Assembly: GCA_024710925.1 (NCBI GenBank)
Contig: JANJTW010000244.1
Location: forward strand, 1 to 33,165
Direction: 5' to 3'
Length of the DNA: 33,165 nt
DNA from: Rhodocyclaceae bacterium
GTDB lineage: Bacteria > Pseudomonadota > Gammaproteobacteria > Burkholderiales > Rhodocyclaceae
Translations under genes and position numbers: made by a program
Notes under the pieces: model-generated
Told to the model about the DNA's origin: nothing
The model's database searches: none
Seen by the model: only the letters and a program-made list of their open reading frames with translations
Part shown: positions 24,561-31,914 of the stretch, one piece after another
How positions within the stretch are numbered: the stretch's first letter is position 1
Layout: every line of letters begins with the position of its first letter

Positions 24561-24590
24561 TTGAGTAAGCGTTTTGTAACGTTTTGTTAC
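24561..24590 (-). promoter_or_regulatory. 10-bp direct repeats, candidate RstA binding site
   Basis: On the minus strand two near-identical 10-mers, GTAACAAAAC and GTTACAAAAC, are followed by a weaker third (GCTTACTCAA). OmpR-class regulators bind direct repeats with about one helical turn spacing. The published E. coli RstA box (TACATNTNGTTACA) matches AACAAAACGTTACA here at 9 of 12 specified positions. The site lies about 90-110 bp upstream of the small gene. Confidence 0.5.
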
Positions 24591-24624
24591 GGAGAAAATG
24601 CCGGCGGCAAGCGCCCCGGGGGCG

Positions 24625-26022
24625 CTACGGACGTGCCGCCCGCGCCGGCCATTCGAGGGTGAAGCGGGCGCCGCCGAGCGGCGAGGCGTGCGCGCTGGCG
24701 GTGCCGCCGTGCAGTTCGAGGACGAGGCGGGCGATGGCCAGACCGAGGCCGTAGCCGCCGGTGGTCCGGTCGCGCGAGCGGTCGAGCCGGGTGAAGGCGG
24801 AGAAGACGCGCTCGCGCTCGTCTTCCGGGATGCCGATGCCGTCGTCGTCGACGTCGATGCGGATGCGCCCGTCGACCAGCTCGGCGGAGACGGCGATGCG
24901 CGACTGTGCGTACTTGATCGCGTTCCTGAGCAGGTTGCGTACGGCGAAGGGCATCGTCTTGCGGTCGAGCTCGACGCGCAGGGCCGCCGGCAGCCGCTCG
25001 GCGTCGAGCGTCAACGCCAGCTTGCCGGCGAGCGGGCGGATGTCCTCGACCTGCGCCTCCAGCCAGTTGCGGAAGTCGGTGGCGGCGAGGTGCAGTTCCG
25101 GCTGCTCGCGCTCGAAGCGGGCGTAAGTCAGGCTCGAATCGATCAGGTTGTCGAGCTCGTCGAGGTCCTCCTCCATCATCTGCCAGAGTCGTTCGCGCTC
25201 GGCCGCGTCGTCGGTTTCGGCGAGCATCTCCAGCGCGAAGCGCAGGCGCGCGATCGGCGTGCGCAGTTCGTGCGAGATGGCGCTGGCCAGTTCGCGCTGC
25301 GTGGCGATCAGCCGCTGTACGCGCTCGGCCATCGCGTTCAGCGTTTCCGCGAGCAGCTCGAAGGCGGTGTTGCGGGCGGCCGGCGCGCGCGCGCCGAAGT
25401 CGCCCTCGCCGAGCGCGCGCGCCGTCTGCCGCAGCGATTCGAGGTCGCGCCACACCGGGCGCAGCCAGAACCAGACGGCGACGGCGAGGAACAGCCCGAT
25501 CAGCCCCCAGGTGAGCAGGCGGACGCGCATCTCCAGCGTGAAGAAGCGCCTGTTGTCCGGGTCGCGGTCCGGCGACAGCGGGCCGATGACGAGGATCTGC
25601 GCGGTGTTCTTCAGCCGGTGGTAGACGATCTCGCCGTCGGCGCTGACTGCCAGCTCGCCGGCGTCGAGTTTGACGCCCTGTGCCGGTGGCAGGCGGATGT
25701 CGTGGCGTTCGGCGATGCCGAGCTTGTAGTTGAAGCGCTCGCCGAGCGTCTTGATGCGCTTGCTCCAGTCGCTGCGCCGCTGGCGGAAGAGATCCTCCTC
25801 GATCATCGCCACCGTGCCCTGCATGAAGCGCCGCGTGTAGTCGTCGGAGATGTCGCGCAGCGCGGTGGTGATGACGAAGTCGGCGACGATGGCGATGGCC
25901 ACGAAGGAGCCCATCGTCAGCAGGTAGGCGTTGAAGAACAGCCGCGAGAACTGGTAGCGCCCCGCCGGCAGGCTGAAGCGGCGCTTCGGCGCCGCCGTAG
26001 CGGGCGGGCTACTGCCAGTCAT
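24625..26022 (-). CDS. rstB: RstB-like sensor histidine kinase
   Basis: This is a 465-residue inner-membrane kinase. TM1 is at about 31-53, a periplasmic loop of about 115 residues follows, TM2 is at about 168-187 and HAMP at about 188-240. The phosphoacceptor His251 is in ASAISHELRTPIARLRF, and the HATPase domain has DDDGIGIPEDERERVFSAFTRLD and GGYGLGLAI boxes. Compared from memory with E. coli RstB, the short periplasmic loop with a W-x-K-x-x-K-x-L segment, HELRTP(L/I)xRLR, the LTYAR(F/L) helix and the C-terminal LGGAR(F)xxxWP all agree. The gene overlaps the preceding rstA by 14 bp, so the two form an operon. The signal sensed is not evident from sequence. Confidence 0.85.
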   Translation of the reverse strand: MTGSSPPATAAPKRRFSLPAGRYQFSRLFFNAYLLTMGSFVAIAIVADFVITTALRDISDDYTRRFMQGTVAMIEEDLFRQRRSDWSKRIKTLGERFNYKLGIAERHDIRLPPAQGVKLDAGELAVSADGEIVYHRLKNTAQILVIGPLSPDRDPDNRRFFTLEMRVRLLTWGLIGLFLAVAVWFWLRPVWRDLESLRQTARALGEGDFGARAPAARNTAFELLAETLNAMAERVQRLIATQRELASAISHELRTPIARLRFALEMLAETDDAAERERLWQMMEEDLDELDNLIDSSLTYARFEREQPELHLAATDFRNWLEAQVEDIRPLAGKLALTLDAERLPAALRVELDRKTMPFAVRNLLRNAIKYAQSRIAVSAELVDGRIRIDVDDDGIGIPEDERERVFSAFTRLDRSRDRTTGGYGLGLAIARLVLELHGGTASAHASPLGGARFTLEWPARAARP

Positions 26023-26713
26023 GCCGCGAGAAGAGGTAGCCTTTGCCGCGCACGGTCTTGATCCGCGTCGGGTTGTCCGGGTCGTCGTTGAGCTTCTTGC
26101 GGAGCCGCGAGATGCGCGCGTCGATCGAACGGTCGAGCCCGTCGAAGCCGATGCCGCGCAGCTGCTGCAGCAGGTCGTCGCGCGACAGGATGCTGCCGGC
26201 GTGGCGGGCGAGCAGCCAGAGCAGGTCGAACTCGGCGGTGGTCAGGTCGATCGGCTCGCCGGCGAGCATCGCGCTGCGCGTCTGCTGGCTGATGCGGAAG
26301 TTGCCGAAGGTCAGCGAGTCGCCTTCGCCGCCCTCCTCGCCGCCGGCGGGGGCGGCGCGGCGCAGCAGGGCCTTGATGCGGGCGAGCAGCAGGCGCGGCG
26401 GCACCGGCTTGGTGATGTAGTCGTCGGCGCCGAGTTCGAGGCCGAGGATCTGGTCGATGTCCTCGTCGCGGGCGGTCAGCATCAGGATGATGCCGTCGTA
26501 GTGCGGGCGCACCGCGCGGCAGACGGCGAAACCGTCCTGGCCGGGCAGCATGATGTCGAGCACGACGAGGTCGGGCCGGGTTTCGAGGATGCGCGGCTCG
26601 GCGGCGTCGCCGCGCGCCTCGATATCGACCGCGAAGCCGTTCTTGCGCAGGTATTCGGCCGTCAGCTCGGCCAGGCGATCGTCGTCTTCGACGAGAAGGA
26701 TGCGGGTGCTCAT
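26009..26713 (-). CDS. rstA: RstA-like OmpR-family response regulator
   Basis: This is a 234-residue regulator. The receiver domain (1-120) has Asp53 in VVLDIMLPGQDG and Lys in ITKPVPP. The winged-helix DNA-binding domain (about 135-230) has the LTTAEFDLLWLLARHAG helix. It then has LRGIGFDGLDRSIDARISRLRKKL, IKTVRGKGYLF and the end HDWQ. The GLDRS(V/I)D segment and the terminal HxW(E/Q) are specific matches to E. coli RstA as I remember it. It is probably the partner of the overlapping RstB. In enterobacteria RstA controls acid and envelope-related genes; the regulon here is unknown. No Shine-Dalgarno sequence precedes the ATG, and a -10 element lies 7 nt upstream, so the mRNA may be leaderless. 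Confidence 0.88.
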   Translation of the reverse strand: MSTRILLVEDDDRLAELTAEYLRKNGFAVDIEARGDAAEPRILETRPDLVVLDIMLPGQDGFAVCRAVRPHYDGIILMLTARDEDIDQILGLELGADDYITKPVPPRLLLARIKALLRRAAPAGGEEGGEGDSLTFGNFRISQQTRSAMLAGEPIDLTTAEFDLLWLLARHAGSILSRDDLLQQLRGIGFDGLDRSIDARISRLRKKLNDDPDNPTRIKTVRGKGYLFSRHDWQ

Positions 26714-26719
26714 CGCGCA

Positions 26720-26748
26720 ATCATAGCGGCTTTGCCCGGCGGCGGAAA
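26720..26748 (-). promoter_or_regulatory. Promoter of rstAB, placed for a leaderless mRNA
   Basis: Minus-strand -35 TTTCCG (26743-26748) and -10 TATGAT (26720-26725) are separated by 17 bp. The -10 has one mismatch to consensus. Its downstream edge is 6 bases from the rstA ATG, so the predicted start point falls on the A of the ATG. Confidence 0.5.
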
Positions 26749-26770
26749 AGCGCGTGCCGGACGGCTGCGG

Positions 26771-27025
26771 CTAGTCCGTCGGCGGCGCCTCGGCGGCGGC
26801 CCGTTTGCGGCGGCGGCGTTCGAGCGCCGGCGAACGGACGACTTCAAGCTCGACGATCAGTCCGGCGCCCCCGGGCAGGGAGACGGCGACCGACTCGCCG
26901 GCGCCGGCCCGGCAGTGATAGACGCTGCTTTCGCCGATCGCCTCGGCGGCCAGCACTTCGGCTTCGCGCAGGTGCCGCGCCAGATCGTCGCGCGTCACGC
27001 GGCGCAGCCCGAGCTGTCGCTTCAC
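26771..27025 (-). CDS. Small basic protein of unknown function, coupled to the GGDEF-EAL gene
   Basis: This is an 84-residue protein that I do not recognise. The N-terminal half (MKRQLGLRRVTRDDLARHLREAEVLAA) is helical and charged. A middle part VYHCRAGAGESVAVSLPGGAGLIVELEVV looks beta-rich with one Cys, and the tail has a RRRRKR basic cluster. There is no signal peptide or membrane helix. Its ATG overlaps the stop of the c-di-GMP protein as ATGA, so it is translated in coupling with it. The gap to the rstA start is 57 bp and contains the rstA promoter. A role in the c-di-GMP pathway is only a positional guess. Confidence 0.7.
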   Translation of the reverse strand: MKRQLGLRRVTRDDLARHLREAEVLAAEAIGESSVYHCRAGAGESVAVSLPGGAGLIVELEVVRSPALERRRRKRAAAEAPPTD

Positions 27026-29172
27026 GGTGCTGTCCCCGGCGGCTGCGTGCGGCCGTTGCGGACCAGCAGCGCGAATTCCTCGGCCGGTACGGCGCGGCTG
27101 AAGAGGAAGCCCTGGAAGTCATCGCAGCCGTACTTGCGCAGCAGTTCGAGTTGCGCCTCGGATTCGACGCCCTCGGCGATGACGCGCAGGCCGAGGCTGT
27201 GCGCCATGGCGATGACGGCGTGCGCGATGGCCGCGTCGTCGGCCTCGCTGTCGATGTCGCGGACGAAGGAACGGTCGATCTTCAGCGCGTCGATCGGGAA
27301 GCGCTTCAGGTACGAAAGGCTGGAATAGCCGGTGCCGAAGTCGTCGAGCGAGAGATCGACGCCGAGCTGCTTGAGGTCGCGCAGCATGCTGATCGCGTTG
27401 TCGACGTCGTGCATGACCATGCTCTCGGTCAGTTCGAGTTCCAGCGCACTGCCGCTGACGCCGGTCTCCTCCAGCACGCGTCCGACCAGTCGCGGCAGGT
27501 CGTCCTGACGGAACTGGCGCGCCGAGAGGTTGATGGCGACGCGCAATGGCGGCAGGCCGGCCGCCTGCCACGCGGCGATCTGCGTGCAGACGAGGCGCAG
27601 CACGCGCTCGCCGAGCGGGATGATCAGGCCGGTTTCCTCGGCCAGCGGGATGAATTCGGGCGGGTGGATCATGCCGATGCGCGGGTGGTTCCAGCGCGCC
27701 AGCGCCTCGGCGCCGACGATGCGGCCGGTTGCCAGCGACAGGATCGGCTGGAAGAAGACGGCGATCTCGTCGCGCTCGAGCGCGCGGCGCAGGTTGCCTT
27801 CCATGTCCAGGCGGTCGAGCGCCATGTGGTTCATCTCCGGCGCATAGAAGCGGTAGCTGTTGCGGCCGTGCTCCTTGACCCGGTACATGGCGACGTCGGC
27901 GTTCCTGAGCAGCGCCTCGCCGTGGTCGCCGTCGCGCGGGTAGGTGGCGATGCCGATGGAGGCGGTGACGAACACTTCCTTGCCTTCGATGTCGAGCGGC
28001 TGCGCCAGCTGGCGCAGGATCTTTGCGGCGACGCCGGCGAGGCTGTCCGGGTCGTCGATGCTGCCGGCGACGACAACGAACTCGTCGCCACCGAGGCGGG
28101 CGACGGTGTCGGTATCGCGCACGCAGTGGTTGAGGCGCTCGGCGACGGCCTTCAGCAGGTTGTCGGCCGGCGCGTGGCCGAAGCCGTCGTTGATCAGCTT
28201 GAAGCGGTCGAGGTCGAGCAGCAGCACGCCGACCAGCTTGCCGGCACGCTTCGCCTGCAGGATCGACTGGTTGATGCGGTCGTGCAGCAGGCTGCGGTTG
28301 GCCAGCCCGGTGAGCACGTCGTGCGTCGCGTGGTATTCGAGCTGCTGTTCGTAGGCGATGCGTGCGCTGACGTCGTTGATGATGCTGACGAAATGCGTCG
28401 TCATCTCGCCGCTCTCGTCGCGCACCGGCGCGATCGACAGCTCGTTCCAGAACATCTGGCCGTCCTTGCGGTAGTTGCGCAGGATGGTGTGGCCCTCGCG
28501 GCGCTCGCGCAGCGCGGCACGGATCTCGGTGAGTCCCTTCTGCGCTAGGTCGTCGCGGACGAGGAAGCGGCCGCTCTGGCCGACCACTTCGGCGGCGGTG
28601 TAGCCGGTGATGCGCTCGAAGGCCGGGTTGACGTACACGATGGGATGGTCGAGCTGTGTCGACGAGGTGATCATCACGCCGTTCGAACTCGATTCCAGTG
28701 CCCGCGACAGCTGGCGCAGCTGCTCGTCGAGCCGGCGCTGCGCGTTCCGCGCGCGGATCGCCTCGGCACTGAAGGCGAGGTCGGCGGCGAGGGCCTGCAG
28801 CGCGCGCGCCTCGGTGTCGTCGAAGGAACCTTCCCGGCGCAGCACGCGCAGTTCGCCGATGGCGCGGCCGTCGCTCTCCAGCGTCAGTTCGAGGGCGGGG
28901 GCGTCGAGGTGGCCGAGTTCCGACCAGAGCAGCGGTCGGTGTCCGGCGGCGACGCGCAGCGTGCGCAGCGTATCGCCGGCGGGGTCGGCGAGACGGACGG
29001 CGGCGACCGCGTAGCCGCCGGTGTCGACGAGGGCGTCGCAGACGCCGTCGAGCAGCGAGCAGGTGTCGGTGGCGTGCGTGCGCCGTTGCGTGCAGGCGCC
29101 GAGCAGCGCCAACAGGCGCGTCGCCGCGTCGCCCGCGGCGCGCGCGTTGGCGCCCTTGGCCGTGCGATTCAA
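27022..29172 (-). CDS. GGDEF-EAL protein with GAF-like and PAS domains (c-di-GMP turnover)
   Basis: This is a cytoplasmic protein of about 716 residues without membrane segments. A GAF-like region (about 15-150) is followed by PAS with PAC (about 155-285), GGDEF (about 290-450) and EAL (about 460-705). RLGGDEF (GGDEF at 361-365) and an intact inhibitory RxxD site 4-7 residues before the Arg point to an active, product-inhibited cyclase. The EAL domain keeps GAEALARW (Glu489), DDFGTGYSSL, KIDRSF and EGVE, so phosphodiesterase activity should also be possible. The start is uncertain. I chose TTG 29172 because GGAG lies 7 nt before it and the reading frame loses family-like sequence upstream; the open frame continues to 29412 but runs into the dsbB upstream region. 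The gene is coupled to the 84-residue gene and divergent from dsbB. Confidence 0.92.
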   Translation of the reverse strand: MNRTAKGANARAAGDAATRLLALLGACTQRRTHATDTCSLLDGVCDALVDTGGYAVAAVRLADPAGDTLRTLRVAAGHRPLLWSELGHLDAPALELTLESDGRAIGELRVLRREGSFDDTEARALQALAADLAFSAEAIRARNAQRRLDEQLRQLSRALESSSNGVMITSSTQLDHPIVYVNPAFERITGYTAAEVVGQSGRFLVRDDLAQKGLTEIRAALRERREGHTILRNYRKDGQMFWNELSIAPVRDESGEMTTHFVSIINDVSARIAYEQQLEYHATHDVLTGLANRSLLHDRINQSILQAKRAGKLVGVLLLDLDRFKLINDGFGHAPADNLLKAVAERLNHCVRDTDTVARLGGDEFVVVAGSIDDPDSLAGVAAKILRQLAQPLDIEGKEVFVTASIGIATYPRDGDHGEALLRNADVAMYRVKEHGRNSYRFYAPEMNHMALDRLDMEGNLRRALERDEIAVFFQPILSLATGRIVGAEALARWNHPRIGMIHPPEFIPLAEETGLIIPLGERVLRLVCTQIAAWQAAGLPPLRVAINLSARQFRQDDLPRLVGRVLEETGVSGSALELELTESMVMHDVDNAISMLRDLKQLGVDLSLDDFGTGYSSLSYLKRFPIDALKIDRSFVRDIDSEADDAAIAHAVIAMAHSLGLRVIAEGVESEAQLELLRKYGCDDFQGFLFSRAVPAEEFALLVRNGRTQPPGTAP

Positions 29173-29265
29173 AAGCGATCTCCAGATGCGTCGGGAAATT
29201 TCCGGGGGAAGCTGCTTATTGCTTTTGTAGTGGCGTAAAGTGTAGCAAGATTGTTTCTTGTGTAC

Positions 29266-29280
29266 TGCTGCGACGCAGCA
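29266..29280. promoter_or_regulatory. 15-bp palindrome upstream of dsbB, candidate operator
   Basis: TGCTGCG, one base, then CGCAGCA form a perfect inverted repeat. It lies 23 bp upstream of the -10 at 29304, so it would cover the -35 position. A 5-bp hairpin (29285-29298) follows. No regulator can be assigned. Confidence 0.4.
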
Positions 29281-29303
29281 ATGCGGGGCTGCGGCCCCTG
29301 CCG

Positions 29304-29309
29304 TAGAAT
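29304..29309 (+). promoter_or_regulatory. -10 element for the dsbB transcript
   Basis: TAGAAT matches 5 of 6 positions and is the same hexamer used upstream of radC and rpmB in this window. There is no recognisable -35 at 17 bp. The predicted start is about 25 bp before the upstream ORF. Confidence 0.45.
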
Positions 29310-29340
29310 CGGCCACCCCTGCGAAAAAGGATTGATCAAG

Positions 29341-29484
29341 ATGAACGAGGCCGTGCCGTGCGGCGCCTCCGGCATGCCCCTGCCGGCTTGCCTGCCTGTC
29401 GTGTCGACGCACCGGGCCGTTGGTTTCTGCTGCCCCGGAATCATTCTTCCCGCGCCTGCGGCGCTACGCCATTTCCTGATATGA
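29341..29484 (+). CDS. Upstream ORF of dsbB (47 residues, four cysteines)
   Basis: The ATG at 29341 follows AAGGA by 9 nt, and the TGA overlaps the dsbB ATG as ATGA. The peptide, starting MNEAVPCGASGMPLPACL, contains Cys7, Cys17 and adjacent Cys30-Cys31, and has no known domain. dsbB itself has no Shine-Dalgarno sequence, so translation of dsbB probably depends on ribosomes finishing this ORF. It could be a regulatory leader peptide or a small protein; no conservation can be checked here. A wrong dsbB start is unlikely because the DsbB family begins at 29481. Confidence 0.5.
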   Translation: MNEAVPCGASGMPLPACLPVVSTHRAVGFCCPGIILPAPAALRHFLI

Positions 29485-29987
29485 ACCTGCCGAACACTCC
29501 GCGCGCCGCGTTCGCGCTGATCGCCCTTGCCTCTGCCGGCCTCGTTGCCGCCGGCCTCGTCATTGGCGAGCTGATGCGCCTCAACCCTTGCCCGCTGTGC
29601 ATCTTCCAGCGCGTGCTCTATCTGCTGATTGCCTTCTGGGCGCTGTGCGGCGTGCTTGTGCCGGGGCGTCGCAAGGTGTGGGGACTGCTGATCGCGGCCA
29701 CCGCGCTGGGCGGCCTCGCCACCGCCGGCTACCAGACCTGGATGCAGCTCTACCCGGAGCTGGCGGTGCAGTGCGGTTACGGCGAGATGAACCCGATCGA
29801 GAAACTGGTCGACTGGCTCGGCATGCAGTGGCCGTTCATGTTCATGGCCACCGGTTTCTGCACCAGCAAGGAATCGATCCTCGGCCTGACGATGGCCAAC
29901 TGGTCGATTCCCTGCTTCCTCGCCTTCCTCGCCGCCGGCCTGTGGGTGGCGGCGTCGCGGCGCTTCCAGCGCTACCGCTTCCGCTGA
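29481..29987 (+). CDS. dsbB: Disulfide bond formation protein DsbB
   Basis: This is a 168-residue inner-membrane protein that reoxidises DsbA and passes electrons to quinones. Four hydrophobic segments are visible. The first periplasmic loop has the redox pair Cys37-Cys40 (NPCPLCIFQR), and the second loop has Cys98 and Cys127 (VQCGYGEMNP and TGFCTSKE). All four essential cysteines are present, and the length is close to E. coli DsbB (176). The start at ATG 29481 overlaps the upstream ORF stop. It is convergent with dut, with 9 bp between the stops. Confidence 0.96.
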   Translation: MNLPNTPRAAFALIALASAGLVAAGLVIGELMRLNPCPLCIFQRVLYLLIAFWALCGVLVPGRRKVWGLLIAATALGGLATAGYQTWMQLYPELAVQCGYGEMNPIEKLVDWLGMQWPFMFMATGFCTSKESILGLTMANWSIPCFLAFLAAGLWVAASRRFQRYRFR

Positions 29988-29996
29988 GGCCGGGTT

Positions 29997-30446
29997 TCAG
30001 CGCTTTCCGGTGCTGCCGAAGCCGCCGTCGCCGCGGTCGCTGGCGACGAATTCGTCCACGACGTCGAACGCCACCTGTAGCACCGGCACGACCACCAGCT
30101 GCGCCAGCCGGTCGAGCGGGTTGAGGGTGAACGGCTCCTTGCCGCGGTTCCACGTCGACACCATGATCTCGCCCTGGTAGTCCGAGTCGATCAGGCCGAC
30201 CAGGTTGCCGAGGACGATGCCGTGCTTGTGGCCAAGGCCGGAGCGCGGCAGGATCATCGCGGCGAGGCCGGGGTCGGCGAGGTGGATGGCGATGCCGGTC
30301 GGGACCAGCATGGTCTCGCCGGGGTGGATCTTCACCGGCGCCTCGATGCAGGCGCGCAGGTCGAGACCGGCGGCGCCGGGCGTGGCGTAATGCGGTGGGT
30401 TGTCCTTGAGGCGGGGGTCGAGAATGCGGACGTCGATTCGGTGCAT
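29997..30446 (-). CDS. dut: Deoxyuridine 5'-triphosphate nucleotidohydrolase (dUTPase)
   Basis: This 149-residue homotrimeric enzyme hydrolyses dUTP to dUMP and pyrophosphate. The family motifs are present in order: [11 protein letters not shown] (motif 1), [13 protein letters not shown] (motif 2), [11 protein letters not shown] (motif 3), [11 protein letters not shown] (motif 4) and a C-terminal GFGSTG (motif 5). The length is near E. coli Dut (151). AGGAAA lies 4 nt before ATG 30446. It follows the 66-residue membrane protein gene by 11 bp and coaBC before that, so the three genes form a leftward operon. dut next to coaBC is a widespread arrangement. Confidence 0.97.
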   Translation of the reverse strand: MHRIDVRILDPRLKDNPPHYATPGAAGLDLRACIEAPVKIHPGETMLVPTGIAIHLADPGLAAMILPRSGLGHKHGIVLGNLVGLIDSDYQGEIMVSTWNRGKEPFTLNPLDRLAQLVVVPVLQVAFDVVDEFVASDRGDGGFGSTGKR

Positions 30447-30457
30447 GGGGTTTCCTG

Positions 30458-30658
30458 TTAGCGGTAGAACCAGTTGAAAAGGGCAAAAGCGAGCAGCGCG
30501 GCGAGGGTTATGCCGAGCGCCAGTCGCTTGGCGAGCGCGGCCCTGGCCGCCTCTTCCGCCTGCCAGTCGCGGACCAGGCTGCTCAGCCGGCGCAGCGCGA
30601 CGCGGCCGACGGCGCGGCGGGTGCCGGCGGCGACGATTTCCTCGTCGGTCGGCGTCAT
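30458..30658 (-). CDS. Small membrane protein of unknown function between coaBC and dut
   Basis: This is a 66-residue protein. The N-terminal 45 residues are charged ([20 protein letters not shown]...), and the C-terminus has one hydrophobic helix at about 44-63 ([20 protein letters not shown]). This suggests a single-pass, tail-anchored or N-in inner-membrane protein. GAGG, overlapping the coaBC stop, is spaced 9 nt before ATG 30658. It sits 11 bp from coaBC and 11 bp from dut, so it is part of that operon. No family is recognised, and it is absent from the E. coli locus as I recall it. Confidence 0.7.
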   Translation of the reverse strand: MTPTDEEIVAAGTRRAVGRVALRRLSSLVRDWQAEEAARAALAKRLALGITLAALLAFALFNWFYR

Positions 30659-30669
30659 CGGGCGGTGCC

Positions 30670-31860
30670 TCAGCGGCGTTCGAGCAGGCGCGCGACGTGT
30701 GCCATCAGCGCGCGCGCCAGTTCGCGCTTCGGGCCGGGCGGCAGCGGCGTCTGGCCGGCGTCGTCGAACAGCACCAGCGTGTTGTCCTCGCCGCCGAAGC
30801 CGTGCTGGATCAGGTTGCCGGCGATCAGCGGAATCTTCTTCTTCGCGCGCTTCTTCTGCGCGTACTCGGCGAGGTTGCGGCTCTCGGCGGCGAATCCGAC
30901 GCACAGCGGCGGATTCGGCAGCGCCGCAACCTCGGCGAGGATGTCCGGGTTCTGCACCAGTTCGATCGCCGGCGGCGCGCCGTCGTCCTTCTTGATCTTG
31001 TGTTCCGCGGCCGCCTTCGGCCGGTAGTCGGCGACCGCGGCGACGCCGACGAAGACGTCCTGCGCGGCGGCGCGCGCCATCACTTCGCGGTGCATGTCGA
31101 GCGCGCCGGCGACGTCGACGCGCCTCACGCCGCGCGGCGTCGGCTGCGCCACCGGGCCACAGACCAGCGTCACCTCGGCGCCGGCCTCGCGCGCGGCGCG
31201 GGCGACGGCGAAGCCCATTTTCCCGGACGACAGGTTGGTGATGCCGCGCACCGGGTCGATCGCCTCGAAGGTCGGGCCGGCGGTGACCAGCACCTTCCTG
31301 CCGGCGAGCGGCTTCGGCTGCAGGAAGGCAATCAGGTCCTCGACGATTTCCTCCGGCTCCAGCATGCGGCCGTCGCCGGTCTCGCCGCAGGCCTGCTCGC
31401 CGCAGCCGGGGCCGAGCAGCGTCACGCCGTCGACTTCGAGCGTCGCCACGTTGCGCTGCGTCGCCGGGTTTTCCCACATCTGCTTGTTCATCGCCGGCGC
31501 CACCAGCAGCGGGCAGTCGCGCGCCAGCACCAGGGTCGTCAGCAGATCGTCGGCCAGCCCGTGTGCGACCTTGGCGAGGAAATCGGCCGAGGCCGGGGCG
31601 ACGAGGATCAGCTCGGCCTCGCGCGAGAGGTCGATGTGCGCCATGTTGTTGGCGACGCGGCCGTCCCACTGGTCGGTGAAGACGGTGCGGCCGGACAGCG
31701 CCTGGAAGGTCACCGGCGTCACGAAATGCGTCGCGCCCTCGCTCATCACCACCTGCACCGTGGCGCCGGCCTTGGTCAGCAGGCGGGTCAGTTCGGCCGC
31801 CTTGTAGGCGGCGATGCCGCCGCTGATGCCGAGAACGATATGCTTTCCGGTTAATTCCAT
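30670..31860 (-). CDS. coaBC: Bifunctional phosphopantothenoylcysteine decarboxylase/phosphopantothenate-cysteine ligase
   Basis: This 396-residue enzyme performs two steps of coenzyme A synthesis. The N-terminal CoaC flavodomain (1-180) has SGGIAAYK, His75 (NNMAHID), the PAMNKQMW motif with Asn125, and the [15 protein letters not shown] flap with Cys158. The C-terminal CoaB domain begins [28 protein letters not shown]. His, Asn and Cys fall at the same numbers as the known catalytic residues of E. coli Dfp, which supports the start at ATG 31860; ATG 31866 (MTMELTG) is the alternative. The gene is divergent from radC across 54 bp. I see no good promoter for it there. Confidence 0.97.
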   Translation of the reverse strand: MELTGKHIVLGISGGIAAYKAAELTRLLTKAGATVQVVMSEGATHFVTPVTFQALSGRTVFTDQWDGRVANNMAHIDLSREAELILVAPASADFLAKVAHGLADDLLTTLVLARDCPLLVAPAMNKQMWENPATQRNVATLEVDGVTLLGPGCGEQACGETGDGRMLEPEEIVEDLIAFLQPKPLAGRKVLVTAGPTFEAIDPVRGITNLSSGKMGFAVARAAREAGAEVTLVCGPVAQPTPRGVRRVDVAGALDMHREVMARAAAQDVFVGVAAVADYRPKAAAEHKIKKDDGAPPAIELVQNPDILAEVAALPNPPLCVGFAAESRNLAEYAQKKRAKKKIPLIAGNLIQHGFGGEDNTLVLFDDAGQTPLPPGPKRELARALMAHVARLLERR

Positions 31861-31874
31861 GGTCATTTCTTTGC

Positions 31875-31880
31875 TAGAAT
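31875..31880 (+). promoter_or_regulatory. -10 element for radC
   Basis: TAGAAT, 34 bp before the radC ATG. The -35 candidate TTAATT (31851-31856, spacing 18) is weak. It lies inside the short divergent gap with coaBC. Confidence 0.45.
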
Positions 31881-31914
31881 CGCCTGCTGCCAATTGTACG
31901 TGAGGGGATGCGGC

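Noticed and set aside
29173-29412. N-terminal extension of the GGDEF-EAL protein
   Set aside because: The extension covers the dsbB promoter and upstream ORF region and has no domain-like sequence.
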